From positions 5,244,230 through 5,308,229 of the forward strand of contig OZ245855.1 in NCBI GenBank assembly GCA_965229095.1: a stretch of DNA of 64,000 bases. Direction: 5' to 3'. Under the pieces are notes generated by a model, which was not told the DNA's origin, searched no databases, and saw only the letters and a list, made by a program, of their open reading frames with translations. Shown piece by piece: positions 8,818 to 17,603 of the stretch (position 1 is its first letter; every line of letters begins with the position of its first letter). This stretch comes from Taibaiella sp965229095 (GTDB taxonomy: Bacteria > Bacteroidota > Bacteroidia > Chitinophagales > Chitinophagaceae). The position numbers and the translations under genes are program-made.

Positions 8818-8825
8818 CAAAGTTA
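8818..8825 (-). promoter_or_regulatory. -7 promoter box of the small secreted protein gene
   Basis: On the minus strand it reads TAACTTTG (TAnnTTTG), 49 nt before the ATG at 8768 and 4 bases past the stop of the upstream gene. Confidence 0.55.
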
Positions 8826-8829
8826 GCTA

Positions 8830-9327
8830 CTATTCCAGGTGAGCTCCTGTTAATTTCCCTTTTTCAAAGTTAACAATTATATGTTCCTGGAGTGTAGTAG
8901 ATACCGAATGCCCGATAATATCCGGAGTTACCGGGAAGTTTTTATGTTTCCGGTCTACCAGCACGGCTACCTGGATTTTTTTAGGTTCGAAGGCCAGCAG
9001 CGGTTTGATAGCATACAATAATGTTTTGCCTGAATTGGCAACATCATCGATCAGAATCACTGTTTTGCCACTTAAAGAGCCTGCAGATAACGTAATGTCT
9101 TTTTCCAGCGGGTTCTTTTTGTCTATTTTTATACTGTAGAGATTTATCCTGAGCGGGCTGATCTCTTTGAGGAAATCGTGTATTTTAGACGCTACTGCAG
9201 CACCTACTTCTTCAATGCCAATGATAGATATTTCCTCTTCATCACTGTTCTTTTCCCATATCTCAAAGGCCATCCGTTTCAGCTTTTGCTCAATCTGTGC
9301 TGCAGTAAGGATAGAAATTTTAGTCAT
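8830..9327 (-). CDS. PyrR-like phosphoribosyltransferase family protein
   Basis: Type I PRTase fold. The PRPP-binding loop VILIDDVANSGKTL is clear near the middle of about 165 residues, preceded by GIEEVGAAVASKIHDFL and followed by VAVLVDRKHKNFPVTPDIIGHSV, which resembles the PyrR/uracil-type bifunctional family. The substrate base cannot be deduced, and no pyr genes are nearby. I place the start at the ATG at 9327; a GTG six bases upstream (9333) is possible but less likely. A partial -7 box (TAACTTTA on the minus strand) lies just upstream. Confidence 0.88.
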   Translation of the reverse strand: MTKISILTAAQIEQKLKRMAFEIWEKNSDEEEISIIGIEEVGAAVASKIHDFLKEISPLRINLYSIKIDKKNPLEKDITLSAGSLSGKTVILIDDVANSGKTLLYAIKPLLAFEPKKIQVAVLVDRKHKNFPVTPDIIGHSVSTTLQEHIIVNFEKGKLTGAHLE

Positions 9328-9360
9328 TGTCACGCAGGTTAAAGTTATGTATCTGTAATG

Positions 9361-10617
9361 TTATGTCGATCTTATAGCAACCACAGGATCAAGCCTGGAG
9401 GCGGCACGTGCCGGGATGTAGCCGGAGAGTACGCCTACAAATGTCGAGATGGAAATCCCCCAGATAAAGTTGCCCGCTGATAAAGTTACCGGGAAGTTCA
9501 TGCCATAGGTAAGTATCAGGGATAGCAGCATCACGATAAGGATTCCGATAAGGCCGCCGATAAGGCATAATACTATGGCTTCAATCAGAAATTCGGTAAG
9601 AATGGCGGAACGTCTTGCTCCTATAGCTTTTTTCAAACCTATGATCTTGGTTCTTTCTTTAACCGAAACAAACATGATATTGGCAATACCAAAGCCACCG
9701 ACCAGCAGGGAAAAGAATGCAATAAAGGTGCCTACCACGTTGATGGTCCCGAATAAGGAATCCAGTTGTTCCGAAATCTGGCTTAGCTTATTGATGGAGA
9801 AATTATTTTTTGCGCCTGGTTGGATTTTCCTATTGGCCCTCAGGATACCTTCCGTTTCGTAGCTCAATTCATCGCTGGTCATACCTTTTTTTGCTTTTAC
9901 CATCATGGTAATGTCGGCATCGAGGTCGGTAACGTCTTTAACGGCTGCTGCCGCGAAATAAGGGAATATAAGCCCCCGGTCAAAATTGAAGCCGGCTATG
10001 TTGTCCCCGGCTTTTTTTAAAGTGCCTATTACGTTGAATTTTCTACCCAGAAAGGTCACAGACCTTCCCGAAGGATTGTTGATACCGGGAAAAAGCTCTT
10101 GTGTCACTTCATGGCCCAATACCACCATATTATTGCCACCTACCAGTTCTGCTGCATTGAAATACCTGCCTTCATCAAGTTCAAAATTCTGCATTTTTTC
10201 AAAATGGTCGGTAACGGCATAACCGGTTATACCTCCTAACTCATATTGATTCTGCTTGGCGGTAATGTTGCCTTCGGAGTAGCATAATGTGGCATAGCGT
10301 ACTGTTTGCCCCTGCTGCTCTACCGCTTTAAGGTCCCTGTATTTAAGTACGGGGCGGCGCCAGTACTCCCACCATTTGTATTCGCCTCCTTCGTCGGTCC
10401 AGGGCCATTTGCTGATATAGATTACATCATTTCCCAGCGAAGCTACGCTCGTCCTTATGTTTTTCTCAAGACTATCCAATACTGTAGATACTGCAACGAT
10501 ACAAAAGATACCTATCGTTACGCCCAGCAGGGAAAGGAAGGTGCGAAGCTTGTTCACCTTCAGTTCCTGAAGTGCCATTTTAAAACTGGTAACGGATATT
10601 CTGATGAATTGACGCAT
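9361..10617 (-). CDS. ABC transporter permease, MacB/FtsX type
   Basis: Integral membrane subunit of a type VII (MacB/FtsX-like) ABC system, which transmits force across the membrane rather than passing substrate through a pore. The 418 residues show TM1 (about 21-45), a large periplasmic MacB_PCD core (about 46-280; conserved GRYFN and VVLGHEV segments) and a C-terminal FtsX domain with three TMs (about 290-312, 340-365 and 383-405), ending in the typical PARAASRLDPVVAIR. No ATPase partner is encoded next to it, although such genes are usually paired. The substrate is unknown. Confidence 0.93.
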   Translation of the reverse strand: MRQFIRISVTSFKMALQELKVNKLRTFLSLLGVTIGIFCIVAVSTVLDSLEKNIRTSVASLGNDVIYISKWPWTDEGGEYKWWEYWRRPVLKYRDLKAVEQQGQTVRYATLCYSEGNITAKQNQYELGGITGYAVTDHFEKMQNFELDEGRYFNAAELVGGNNMVVLGHEVTQELFPGINNPSGRSVTFLGRKFNVIGTLKKAGDNIAGFNFDRGLIFPYFAAAAVKDVTDLDADITMMVKAKKGMTSDELSYETEGILRANRKIQPGAKNNFSINKLSQISEQLDSLFGTINVVGTFIAFFSLLVGGFGIANIMFVSVKERTKIIGLKKAIGARRSAILTEFLIEAIVLCLIGGLIGILIVMLLSLILTYGMNFPVTLSAGNFIWGISISTFVGVLSGYIPARAASRLDPVVAIRST

Positions 10618-10695
10618 GTAGCTGGAGACAGGTATTGTCCGGTGCTGTTCCGGTTCAATATTACCGCTAAAATTTTACCTGGCAAAAATATAAAA

Positions 10696-10723
10696 AAAAG
10701 CGCCGTTAGTTTACGGCGCTTTT
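10696..10723 (-). terminator. Terminator of the 271-residue T9SS cargo gene
   Basis: An 11-bp stem (10696-10706 and 10713-10723) followed on the minus strand by an unbroken T-run, 19 bases past the stop at 10742. A classic intrinsic terminator. Confidence 0.85.
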
Positions 10724-10741
10724 CAGTAAAAATTAAGTTTC

Positions 10742-11512
10742 TTATTGCTTTGCAAATTTTCTTGTAGTAATAACCGCTCCATTGATATCGGTTACTTTAA
10801 TCATATACAAACCGGCAGAGAGGGCGTTGATATCCACGCTAGTCACCTCTTTACCTTTTGCTACATTGTTTACCGCCTGTTGTGCACCTGCGATATTCGT
10901 AATAGTGATCTGGGCAGGATTCAGGCTTTTGTCGGCATACACCTGGAGGTAATTAGTGGCCGGATTTGGGTATAAGGAAACCCTTTTATCATCTGCCGTG
11001 ATCTTGTCGATACCAACGGGATTTTTATGTACGATAAGCACCAAGGTATCTTGCTGTGTAACCACATTGGGATCTGCTGCATCCAGTGTGCGTATCTGGA
11101 TACGGATAACACCGGTACCGTTACCCGTAGGGGGAGGGCAATAAAGCCTTGTTTCCATCAGACTGTTACTTCCGGGAGCTACAGGCAATGTTGTTTGTTC
11201 TACATGGTAATAAAAAGGAGAGTAAGGAATACGGCAAACCACATTATCACATATACCGGTTACGATCCATCCTGCGGGGTGTTCTGTTGAATCAGAAAGC
11301 AATTTCCAGTTGAACACAACTGATGCATTGGATACATTATTCACATGCCCTTCTATGTTCAAGGTATTGGTGAACCCTTCGGCCGTTTGTACGCCCTGAC
11401 CCGTTGTCGTTACCTCAATGGTATCGTTGGGGGAGATCGTGAAAACCTGTGCGGATGCACTTGCACTTAACAATAGACCTAAGCTAAAGGCTCCTAGTAA
11501 TTTCTTTACCAT
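10742..11512 (-). CDS. T9SS-sorted secreted protein with unknown N-terminal domain
   Basis: A 256-residue secreted protein counted from the ATG at 11512, which begins directly with a signal peptide (MVKKLLGAFSLGLLLSASASA). A 15-residue upstream extension in the same frame would bury it. The middle part is beta-rich and has a short CDNVVC pair of cysteines. The last about 80 residues form a type A T9SS sorting domain: LYPNPATN, then ITITNIAGAQQ and LSAGLYMIKVTD, ending in the basic tip KFAKQ. It lies downstream of the Omp28-like CGPC protein on the same strand, but each has its own terminator, and this gene has its own TAAATTTG box at 11555-11562. The function of the N-terminal domain is unknown to me. 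Confidence 0.9.
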   Translation of the reverse strand: MVKKLLGAFSLGLLLSASASAQVFTISPNDTIEVTTTGQGVQTAEGFTNTLNIEGHVNNVSNASVVFNWKLLSDSTEHPAGWIVTGICDNVVCRIPYSPFYYHVEQTTLPVAPGSNSLMETRLYCPPPTGNGTGVIRIQIRTLDAADPNVVTQQDTLVLIVHKNPVGIDKITADDKRVSLYPNPATNYLQVYADKSLNPAQITITNIAGAQQAVNNVAKGKEVTSVDINALSAGLYMIKVTDINGAVITTRKFAKQ

Positions 11513-11554
11513 TTCTCGTTTTTTATTGATGTAATCAGAAAATAATATCTCAGA

Positions 11555-11562
11555 CAAATTTA
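11555..11562 (-). promoter_or_regulatory. -7 promoter box of the 10742-11512 gene
   Basis: On the minus strand it reads TAAATTTG (TAnnTTTG), 42 nt before the ATG at 11512; consistent with 11512 rather than 11557 as the start. Confidence 0.6.
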
Positions 11563-11599
11563 TGCAGAATCCCGCAGCCCGCCAATATTTTGTTTGTTA

Positions 11600-11627
11600 A
11601 AAAGCCCCCGAATTTTCGGGGGCTTTT
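11600..11627 (-). terminator. Terminator of the Omp28-like gene
   Basis: A 13-bp perfect stem (11600-11612 and 11615-11627) with a five-G/C core and flanking A/T tracts, 18 bases after the stop at 11646. Confidence 0.85.
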
Positions 11628-11645
11628 CTTATCGCTGTGACAGCA

Positions 11646-13592
11646 TTATTTTTTTACAAATTTCTGTTGCAGGCTACCGTTTTCTGTAACGATGTTCAGG
11701 AAGTAAATTCCAGGAGCCAGGTCGTTAGTAGAAATTTTGGTAACATTCTGACCTGCAGACAGGCTTTTAACCAGTGGTTGTCCGATTTGCTGACCAACAA
11801 CATTCACGATGTTGAAAGTAACTTTAGCGGATTTAACCATGTTCAGCTCAACGTTTACCTGATCGTTAACCGGATTAGGGTACACAGAGGCATTGCCACC
11901 GCTGATCAGTTCGTCGATACCAGTACTTGCGCCACCGGTACGGAATTTAACGTTGTCGATATACATCAGGTTACCGCCACCGGAAGTAGCCCTGAAGCCT
12001 ACCAGAGCATTACCGTTAATTGCAGTAACGTCTACGCTTGCATATTTCCAGTTAGATTCAGCAGTAGGCAGGAACAATGAACTTGCTGCAGTTGCAGGGT
12101 TGCCACCAGCTAGGTCAGCATCAGCTTTGTTCCATACAGAAGTCCAGTTTTGACCGCAATCAGTTGAGTAAACCAGTTCCAGTTTATCACCGGTAACAGT
12201 ACCTCTTTGTGCATAGGAGTAGTAGAAATCTACTGCTTTAGCACCGGCAGGAGCACTGGTGTAAGGGAAGGTAATTATTGTGGTTTTACCAGTTTCCATG
12301 TTCTGGCAAGGCGCGATACAAGTGTAAGAAGAGTTTGCCTGTCCTTTGATACCTGCTTCTGTATGTGTAAACCATGTTTCCGCATTGAAAGCAGGGCTAG
12401 GTACATATTGGCCATTCTTATCCAGTACGATGTATCCGGTAGGAATACCTGCTCCTTCAAAACCTGTAGACTGAGGCAGTGCACCCGCAGTAGCTATTGC
12501 CAATGCATTTGATGTAAAAGCATTGTTGGCAGGGTTGTTATCTGCAGTGCCACCATTCAATGTACCGATAGAGTCAGTGATAGTGCCACCACCGCCAGGT
12601 AAAGTCAGTGAACCGATGCTGACATCAGCGGAAGTCTGACCAGCGGCCAGGCTACCAGTCCAGTTAGGGCCGGCTACATAAGCACCACTACCTATTTTGT
12701 AGAACAAGGTAGCTTGAGTCAATGTAGTAGTACCTGTGTTTTTGATTTTGATTTTGTGATCAACAGTAGAAGAACCGCATACTACTGAAGGAGTAGCACT
12801 TGCTATAGCTCCATCCAGAGGTACAGGAGGAAGGTTGGTTGATTTCACAGTTTGTGCCACTTTTTTGTCGCCGTCATTCTGGATCCAAGCTACCAGGAAC
12901 AGTTCGTGAGTCCTGTCTACATAAGTAGGGATTGTTCCGGAGATGGGTACAGTAGCAGTTTGTCCTGCAGTAAATGTATTGGCGATAGCAGAACCATCTG
13001 GTCCGGGATACATTTTACGAACTACGTGGTGGAATTCTGTTTCACCATTGGTGCCGGGAGGGCTGGTGTAGATCAGGGTTTCTACCAGTGCCACGCGAAC
13101 TTTAACTGCAGTACCGGTATAAGCAGACACAGCAGTAATATTTACGTTACCTGTAATGGTATTGCCTGTAACGGTATAGGTAAGGGTCATGTTGAATGGC
13201 GATGCAATAGCAGTGGCAGCATCTAAGTGCGTCTGCGTCAGGTAGCCTGGATGCCCGTCATTACCCGAACCCGCCGGCGCGCCGGGAGATACGGCGCCAT
13301 CCATTCTGGCGTAAGGCGCAAAAGGCACGGAATAATAAGTTTGTCTTGCGTTTACATCACCGGTATTCTGATAGTAAATTGGTCCCGCAGAAGGAATGGG
13401 TGTCTGATACTTGATCAGCATAACTTTGCTAGGGTTAGTACCACCGCTCAACAGCGTCCACAATCCTGGGTTGGTTGCAGCACAGGGTCCGCAATTCTCA
13501 CCAGAAAACTCTTCATACAGCACCATACGCTGTTGCGCATTCGCGGAAAGAAATGCCGCAAGCATTCCGCCCAGGAGTAATGTTTTCTTCAT
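11646..13592 (-). CDS. T9SS-sorted Omp28-related protein with thioredoxin-type CGPC motif
   Basis: A 648-residue secreted protein. Signal peptide about 1-19 (ends SANAQ). Residues about 20-260 match the Omp28-related thioredoxin-like fold, with EEFSGENCGPCAATNPG placing a CGPC pair at Cys34 and Cys37, the classic thioredoxin active-site sequence. A CARDB-like repeat follows (about 270-360, IKNTGTTTLTQ). A jellyroll/MAM-like region comes next (about 390-560, with CGQNWTSVWNKAD and a YIDNVKF strand). The C-terminus is a type A T9SS sorting domain (VYPNPVNDQV, then LAPGIYFLNIV and FVKK). Export by T9SS to the cell surface or medium is established for such tails; a redox role is inference from CGPC. 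Confidence 0.93.
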   Translation of the reverse strand: MKKTLLLGGMLAAFLSANAQQRMVLYEEFSGENCGPCAATNPGLWTLLSGGTNPSKVMLIKYQTPIPSAGPIYYQNTGDVNARQTYYSVPFAPYARMDGAVSPGAPAGSGNDGHPGYLTQTHLDAATAIASPFNMTLTYTVTGNTITGNVNITAVSAYTGTAVKVRVALVETLIYTSPPGTNGETEFHHVVRKMYPGPDGSAIANTFTAGQTATVPISGTIPTYVDRTHELFLVAWIQNDGDKKVAQTVKSTNLPPVPLDGAIASATPSVVCGSSTVDHKIKIKNTGTTTLTQATLFYKIGSGAYVAGPNWTGSLAAGQTSADVSIGSLTLPGGGGTITDSIGTLNGGTADNNPANNAFTSNALAIATAGALPQSTGFEGAGIPTGYIVLDKNGQYVPSPAFNAETWFTHTEAGIKGQANSSYTCIAPCQNMETGKTTIITFPYTSAPAGAKAVDFYYSYAQRGTVTGDKLELVYSTDCGQNWTSVWNKADADLAGGNPATAASSLFLPTAESNWKYASVDVTAINGNALVGFRATSGGGNLMYIDNVKFRTGGASTGIDELISGGNASVYPNPVNDQVNVELNMVKSAKVTFNIVNVVGQQIGQPLVKSLSAGQNVTKISTNDLAPGIYFLNIVTENGSLQQKFVKK

Positions 13593-13753
13593 GTTTCTGT
13601 TTTTTAGAAATTTAATTTTTGACTTGAAATGGAGTTCAGACCCTGAAATTAGGGGTATTTCCTATATTATCAAAAAAATAATTCTCCTACATGAAGAGGT
13701 AGGGGCGTTAAATATGTAGGAAAAATTGCTAGTGGTTACAGCAGGAATTGCAA

Positions 13754-13761
13754 TATTTTCG
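13754..13761 (+). promoter_or_regulatory. -7 promoter box of folC
   Basis: Reads TATTTTCG (TAnnTTCG variant), 30 nt before the ATG at 13792. Confidence 0.55.
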
Positions 13762-13791
13762 CAGCCGAACCGGATCTTAAAATTCAGATTA

Positions 13792-15129
13792 ATGCTTTCA
13801 TATCAGGATACTATCGCCTTGCTTACGGAGCGATTGCCTATGTTTTCCAGGCTGGGGCAGGAGGCCATGAAAAAGGGTTTAGACAATATAACCAGGCTAT
13901 GTGAGCGCCTGGATAACCCACAGTTAACATTTCCCTCGATCCATATTGCCGGCACCAATGGCAAAGGCAGTACGAGTCATATGATCGCCGGAGCGTTGCA
14001 ACATGCCGGATATCGTACCGGTTTATATACTTCTCCTCATCTGGTAGATCTTCGCGAACGGATACGTATTAACGGTGTCCCCGTTACCGAAGATTTTGTG
14101 ATCCGTTTCACAGAAAGGACCAGGCCTTTATGGGATGAAATAGAGCCTTCCTATTTTGAACTGAATGTGGCCATGGCCTTTGCTGCTTTCGCCGAAGCGA
14201 AGGTAGATATAGCGGTAATCGAAACAGGCCTCGGCGGCCGCCTCGACAGTACCAATATCATTCATCCCCTGTTATCGGTTATTACGAATATAGGCCTGGA
14301 TCATACCCAGATACTGGGCGATACGCTGGAGCTGATTGCCCGGGAAAAGGCGGGGATCATTAAAGAAAAAGTACCTGTAGTGGTAGGTGAAACACAAGCG
14401 GAAACGGAACAAGTGTTTTTTCTGCAGGCGCACAGCAGGCAAACTTCCATTTTATATGCCGATAGCATATGGGAAATGGTGCGGGTAAAACAGGATGCCG
14501 GTTTCCAGTATTACAAGGCGATCCATAAAGGAGAACAAAAGATCTATAGCCTGAAGACCGACCTGCTCGGCAGCTTCCAGGCACATAATATCAAAACGGT
14601 GCTGACCGCCTGTGAAGTGCTGGAACAATCGGGCTGGCGCCTGCCCCGGGCAGGCGTAATCGAAAGTCTGGAGCAGGTGAAAGCCAATACTGGCCTTCGT
14701 GGCCGCTGGGAAAGGGTGCAGCAGGCTCCGGATATTATACTGGACGTGGCCCACAACCCCGACGGCATGCAGTACCTGGCCGATAACCTTGCGGCTTTAC
14801 AGGAAAGCAGGCCGGATACGGCGTCTTATGTGCTGCGTATCGTCTGCGGCTTTGTAAGAGACAAAGATGTGAGTAAGGCACTTGAACTCCTGCCGCCCAA
14901 TGCTATTTATTATTTTACGCAGGCCGATATTCCCAGGGCTATGCCCTATGAGGAGCTGTGGCAGACGGGGCATAGCAAAATGCTGAAGGGTGCTGCTTAT
15001 CCCAGGGTGAAAGATGCTTTGGCGGCAGCTCGGGAAGAGGCCGGCCCGGAGGATATAATCCTGGTTACAGGCAGCTTTTTTATCGTAGGCGAAGCTATTG
15101 CCGTATTGGAAGATAAGGTGCTGCTTTAG
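13792..15129 (+). CDS. folC: Bifunctional folylpolyglutamate/dihydrofolate synthase
   Basis: Mur-ligase-type enzyme that adds glutamate to dihydropteroate or tetrahydrofolate using ATP. The ATP loop is GTNGKGSTSHM; TGLGGRLDSTN and DVAHNPDG are the diagnostic central and C-terminal motifs, and the latter carries the conserved His-Asn. From the ATG at 13792 the protein has 445 residues, normal for FolC. The in-frame ATG at 13726 lies upstream of the -7 box and would add a non-conserved extension. Its last 4 bases overlap the 3' end of the small HEXXH gene on the other strand. Whether both activities are present cannot be told from sequence. Confidence 0.95.
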   Translation: MLSYQDTIALLTERLPMFSRLGQEAMKKGLDNITRLCERLDNPQLTFPSIHIAGTNGKGSTSHMIAGALQHAGYRTGLYTSPHLVDLRERIRINGVPVTEDFVIRFTERTRPLWDEIEPSYFELNVAMAFAAFAEAKVDIAVIETGLGGRLDSTNIIHPLLSVITNIGLDHTQILGDTLELIAREKAGIIKEKVPVVVGETQAETEQVFFLQAHSRQTSILYADSIWEMVRVKQDAGFQYYKAIHKGEQKIYSLKTDLLGSFQAHNIKTVLTACEVLEQSGWRLPRAGVIESLEQVKANTGLRGRWERVQQAPDIILDVAHNPDGMQYLADNLAALQESRPDTASYVLRIVCGFVRDKDVSKALELLPPNAIYYFTQADIPRAMPYEELWQTGHSKMLKGAAYPRVKDALAAAREEAGPEDIILVTGSFFIVGEAIAVLEDKVLL

Positions 15130-15443
15130 CAGAAATCCACCCCTTCCAGTAACGCGGTTTCTGATTCAAGTCCACGGGCCTCCACCTCCCAGCGGTTGTT
15201 GTGGTACCCTTTGCGCAGGCTTTCCCAGGAATAGCGCAACAGGAAGGAGAGCATGCCATAGTGTTCAAATTGCCGCACATGGACCAGTTCATGACAAACC
15301 CAGGCCCTGTTTTGCAGAAAATCGGCGCGCAGCGTATTGTGCAGGTGGATCGTCTTGCCCAGGGTAAGCGCCAAAGTGCGGGTGCCCAGCTTCCATGCGG
15401 CCAGCCGGGCCAGCCAGCTTTGCTCTTTGATCCGGACCTTCAT
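15126..15443 (-). CDS. Small DUF4157-like protein with HEXXH motif
   Basis: A 105-residue basic protein with the zinc-peptidase signature HELVHVRQFEHYG: His51 and His55 form HEXXH, and His61 is a plausible third ligand. This wording (HExxHvrQ) is typical of DUF4157 and related minimal metallopeptidase-like domains. There is no signal peptide or membrane segment, so it is probably cytoplasmic. It converges with folC with a 4-base overlap. The small size leaves room for little beyond the active-site helix bundle, and proteolytic activity is unproven. Confidence 0.8.
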   Translation of the reverse strand: MKVRIKEQSWLARLAAWKLGTRTLALTLGKTIHLHNTLRADFLQNRAWVCHELVHVRQFEHYGMLSFLLRYSWESLRKGYHNNRWEVEARGLESETALLEGVDFC

Positions 15444-15485
15444 GTATTATAATATGCTTAATGATAATGGCAAAGCTAATTGCTT

Positions 15486-15493
15486 TATTTTTG
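15486..15493 (+). promoter_or_regulatory. -7 promoter box of the Nif3-like gene
   Basis: Reads TATTTTTG (TAnnTTTG), 37 nt before the ATG at 15531. Confidence 0.55.
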
Positions 15494-15530
15494 TACAAAC
15501 GCCGGCTGTCCAGCCGTATAAATGCTGCTG

Positions 15531-16631
15531 ATGCAAATTAAAGATATCCTTTTCGAAATCGAACGCTTTGCCCCCTTGCCTTACCAGGAAAGTTATGACA
15601 ACTGTGGTGTACAGGTTGGTGATATAACCATGAACGCCACCGGTGTGCTCTTTAGCCTCGATGTTACGGAAGCAGTGCTGGAGGAAGCCATTGCCCGCAA
15701 TTGCAACCTGGTTATCGCCCATCACCCCCTTATATTTTCAGGATTAAAAAGCATTACCGGCCGCAATTACGTGGAAAGGGTTATCCTGAAAGCGATCAGG
15801 CACGATATCGTTATTTATGCGGCGCATACCAATCTGGACAATGTGCAAAGCGGTGTGAACCGGAAGATCGCCGAAAAGCTGGGCCTGAAAAATGCAAAAA
15901 TATTGGCGCCGGTTAAAAAGAGCCTGTACAAGCTTTATACGTATATCCCTGCTACGGGGGCGGGGCAATTGAAAGCCGCTCTTTTTGCCTCCGGTATAGG
16001 GACGATCGGGGAATACAGCGAATGCAGTTTTGAAACCGGTGGTACCGGTACTTTCCGGCCATCGGAGCACAGCAACCCGGTCATCGGTATCGCCGGTGGA
16101 AACAGGGAGGAGGTGCAGGAGTTGAAACTGGAATTCATAGTGCCGGAACACCTCAAAGCAAAAGCCATTAAAACCCTGAAAGAAAACCATCCCTATGAGG
16201 AGGTGGCTTATGAGCTGATTGCCCTCGAAAATGAGAACCAGACTATAGGCGCGGGTATGATCGGTACACTGGAAAGGCCAATGCCGGCAGGAGATTTTCT
16301 CCGCTACCTGAAAGAACGTATGCAAACTGCCTGTATCAGGCATACCGCTTTGCACAAAGAAGAGATTGGTACGGTGGCGGTTTGCGGCGGCGCTGGTAGC
16401 TTCCTGCTGAAAAATGCCATAACTGCCGGGGCCGATATTTTTATAACCGGAGATTACAAATACCACCAGTTCTTCGATGCCGAAAACAGGATCATCATTG
16501 CCGACATCGGGCATTACGAAAGCGAGCAATTTACCATAGAAATTTTTTCTGAAATATTAAAGGAAAAATTTCCTAATTTTGCGCTTCTTTTTACGAAGAC
16601 GAATACAAATCCTGTAAATTATTATTTTTAA
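15531..16631 (+). CDS. Nif3-like dinuclear metal centre protein
   Basis: Member of the NIF3/YbgI/YqfO family (GTP cyclohydrolase I type 2 in some annotations; biochemical role uncertain). Metal-site motifs appear at both ends: YDNCGVQVGD, IAHHPLIFSGLK and AAHTNLDN in the N-terminal half, GDYKYHQFFDAE and DIGHYESEQF in the C-terminal half. Between them (about residues 120-235) lies the CutA/PII-like insert found in YqfO-type members (LYTYIPATGAGQLKAALF through NHPYEEVAYEL). I use the ATG at 15531 (366 residues); an ATG at 15522 would add three residues. The zinc-ribbon gene follows after 3 bases, which suggests translational coupling. Confidence 0.92.
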   Translation: MQIKDILFEIERFAPLPYQESYDNCGVQVGDITMNATGVLFSLDVTEAVLEEAIARNCNLVIAHHPLIFSGLKSITGRNYVERVILKAIRHDIVIYAAHTNLDNVQSGVNRKIAEKLGLKNAKILAPVKKSLYKLYTYIPATGAGQLKAALFASGIGTIGEYSECSFETGGTGTFRPSEHSNPVIGIAGGNREEVQELKLEFIVPEHLKAKAIKTLKENHPYEEVAYELIALENENQTIGAGMIGTLERPMPAGDFLRYLKERMQTACIRHTALHKEEIGTVAVCGGAGSFLLKNAITAGADIFITGDYKYHQFFDAENRIIIADIGHYESEQFTIEIFSEILKEKFPNFALLFTKTNTNPVNYYF

Positions 16632-16634
16632 TAT

Positions 16635-17393
16635 ATGGCTACTGTAGCAAAAGATTTTTCAATTGAAGAAAAACTTACCGCCGTTCTGACCCTGCAAAAG
16701 ATCGATTCCAAAAGGGACGAGATCAAAACGCTGAAAGGAGAACTGCCTATGGAGGTGAACGACCTGGAAGATGAAGTAGAAGGCTTGCAGACCCGTGCGA
16801 ACAATATCGATTCGGAAATCAACAGCATCAATGAATACATTGAGAGCCGTAAAACAGCCAAGAAAGAAGCCGAGGCCCTGGTAAAGAAATACGAAAAACA
16901 ACAAGATAATGTAAAGAACAGCCGTGAGTTTGAAGCCATCACTAAAGAGATGGAAATGCAGGAGCTGGAAATGAAACTGTGCGATAAGCATATTAAAGAT
17001 GCTGGTATCCGTTTGCAGGAAGCGCAGGTGACCAAAACACAGTCACAGGCCTTGCTTGAAGGGAAAAAAGAGGCATTGGAGGCTAAGAAAAGCGAGCTGG
17101 ACAAGATTATCAAAGAAACTGAAAAGGAAGAAAATGAATTAACGAAGAATTCTGATAAAGCTAAAGAAAAAGTTGAAGAGCGTTTACTGACTGCTTACGA
17201 ACGTATCCGTGCCAGCTACCGCAATGGCCTTGCTGTAGTGCCGGTACTGCGCGACTCCTGCGGCGGATGTTTTAACATTATACCACCGCAGCGTCAGGCT
17301 GAAATTCACCAGCGTAAAAAGATCATCGTTTGTGAACATTGCGGACGTATCCTGGTAGACAATGACCTGAACGAAGCCATAAAAGCTTTGTAA
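16635..17393 (+). CDS. Coiled-coil protein with C-terminal C4 zinc ribbon
   Basis: A 252-residue protein of the C4-type zinc-ribbon family (COG1579) often found beside nif3-like genes. Residues about 20-190 form a long charged antiparallel coiled coil. The C-terminal ribbon carries two CxxC knuckles, Cys209/Cys212 (SCGGCF) and Cys233/Cys236 (CEHCGRIL), and so an intact zinc site. The family has been proposed to act in nucleic-acid or flagellar/secretion contexts in different lineages; nothing here singles out a role. It is co-transcribed with the Nif3-like gene and ends at a strong terminator. Confidence 0.92.
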   Translation: MATVAKDFSIEEKLTAVLTLQKIDSKRDEIKTLKGELPMEVNDLEDEVEGLQTRANNIDSEINSINEYIESRKTAKKEAEALVKKYEKQQDNVKNSREFEAITKEMEMQELEMKLCDKHIKDAGIRLQEAQVTKTQSQALLEGKKEALEAKKSELDKIIKETEKEENELTKNSDKAKEKVEERLLTAYERIRASYRNGLAVVPVLRDSCGGCFNIIPPQRQAEIHQRKKIIVCEHCGRILVDNDLNEAIKAL

Positions 17394-17478
17394 GATCTTT
17401 GGTGCCGGAATAATTGGTCTGTCTGTGTTTGTAAAGAACGCACGATACAGTAGTACCGGAACTTTTTACTATTTCTTT

Positions 17479-17508
17479 AGCGACGTTTTTAGGAACGTCG
17501 CTTTTTTT
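17479..17508 (+). terminator. Terminator of the Nif3/zinc-ribbon unit
   Basis: A 9-bp stem (17479-17487 and 17494-17502) around TTTAGG followed directly by seven T's. A textbook intrinsic terminator, about 85 bases past the stop. Confidence 0.88.
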
Positions 17509-17603
17509 ATAAAACCCCTGGTTGCAAACGATAATGGACCAGGGACAATACGGACCTATGGAAACAAGCGCTGCAGCGCCGTTCCTTTTATAATATCGAT
17601 TAA

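Noticed and set aside
15744..16529. 261-codon frame antisense to the Nif3-like gene
   Set aside because: The Nif3-like protein is complete with all its motifs on the plus strand; the antisense product has no signal or domain.
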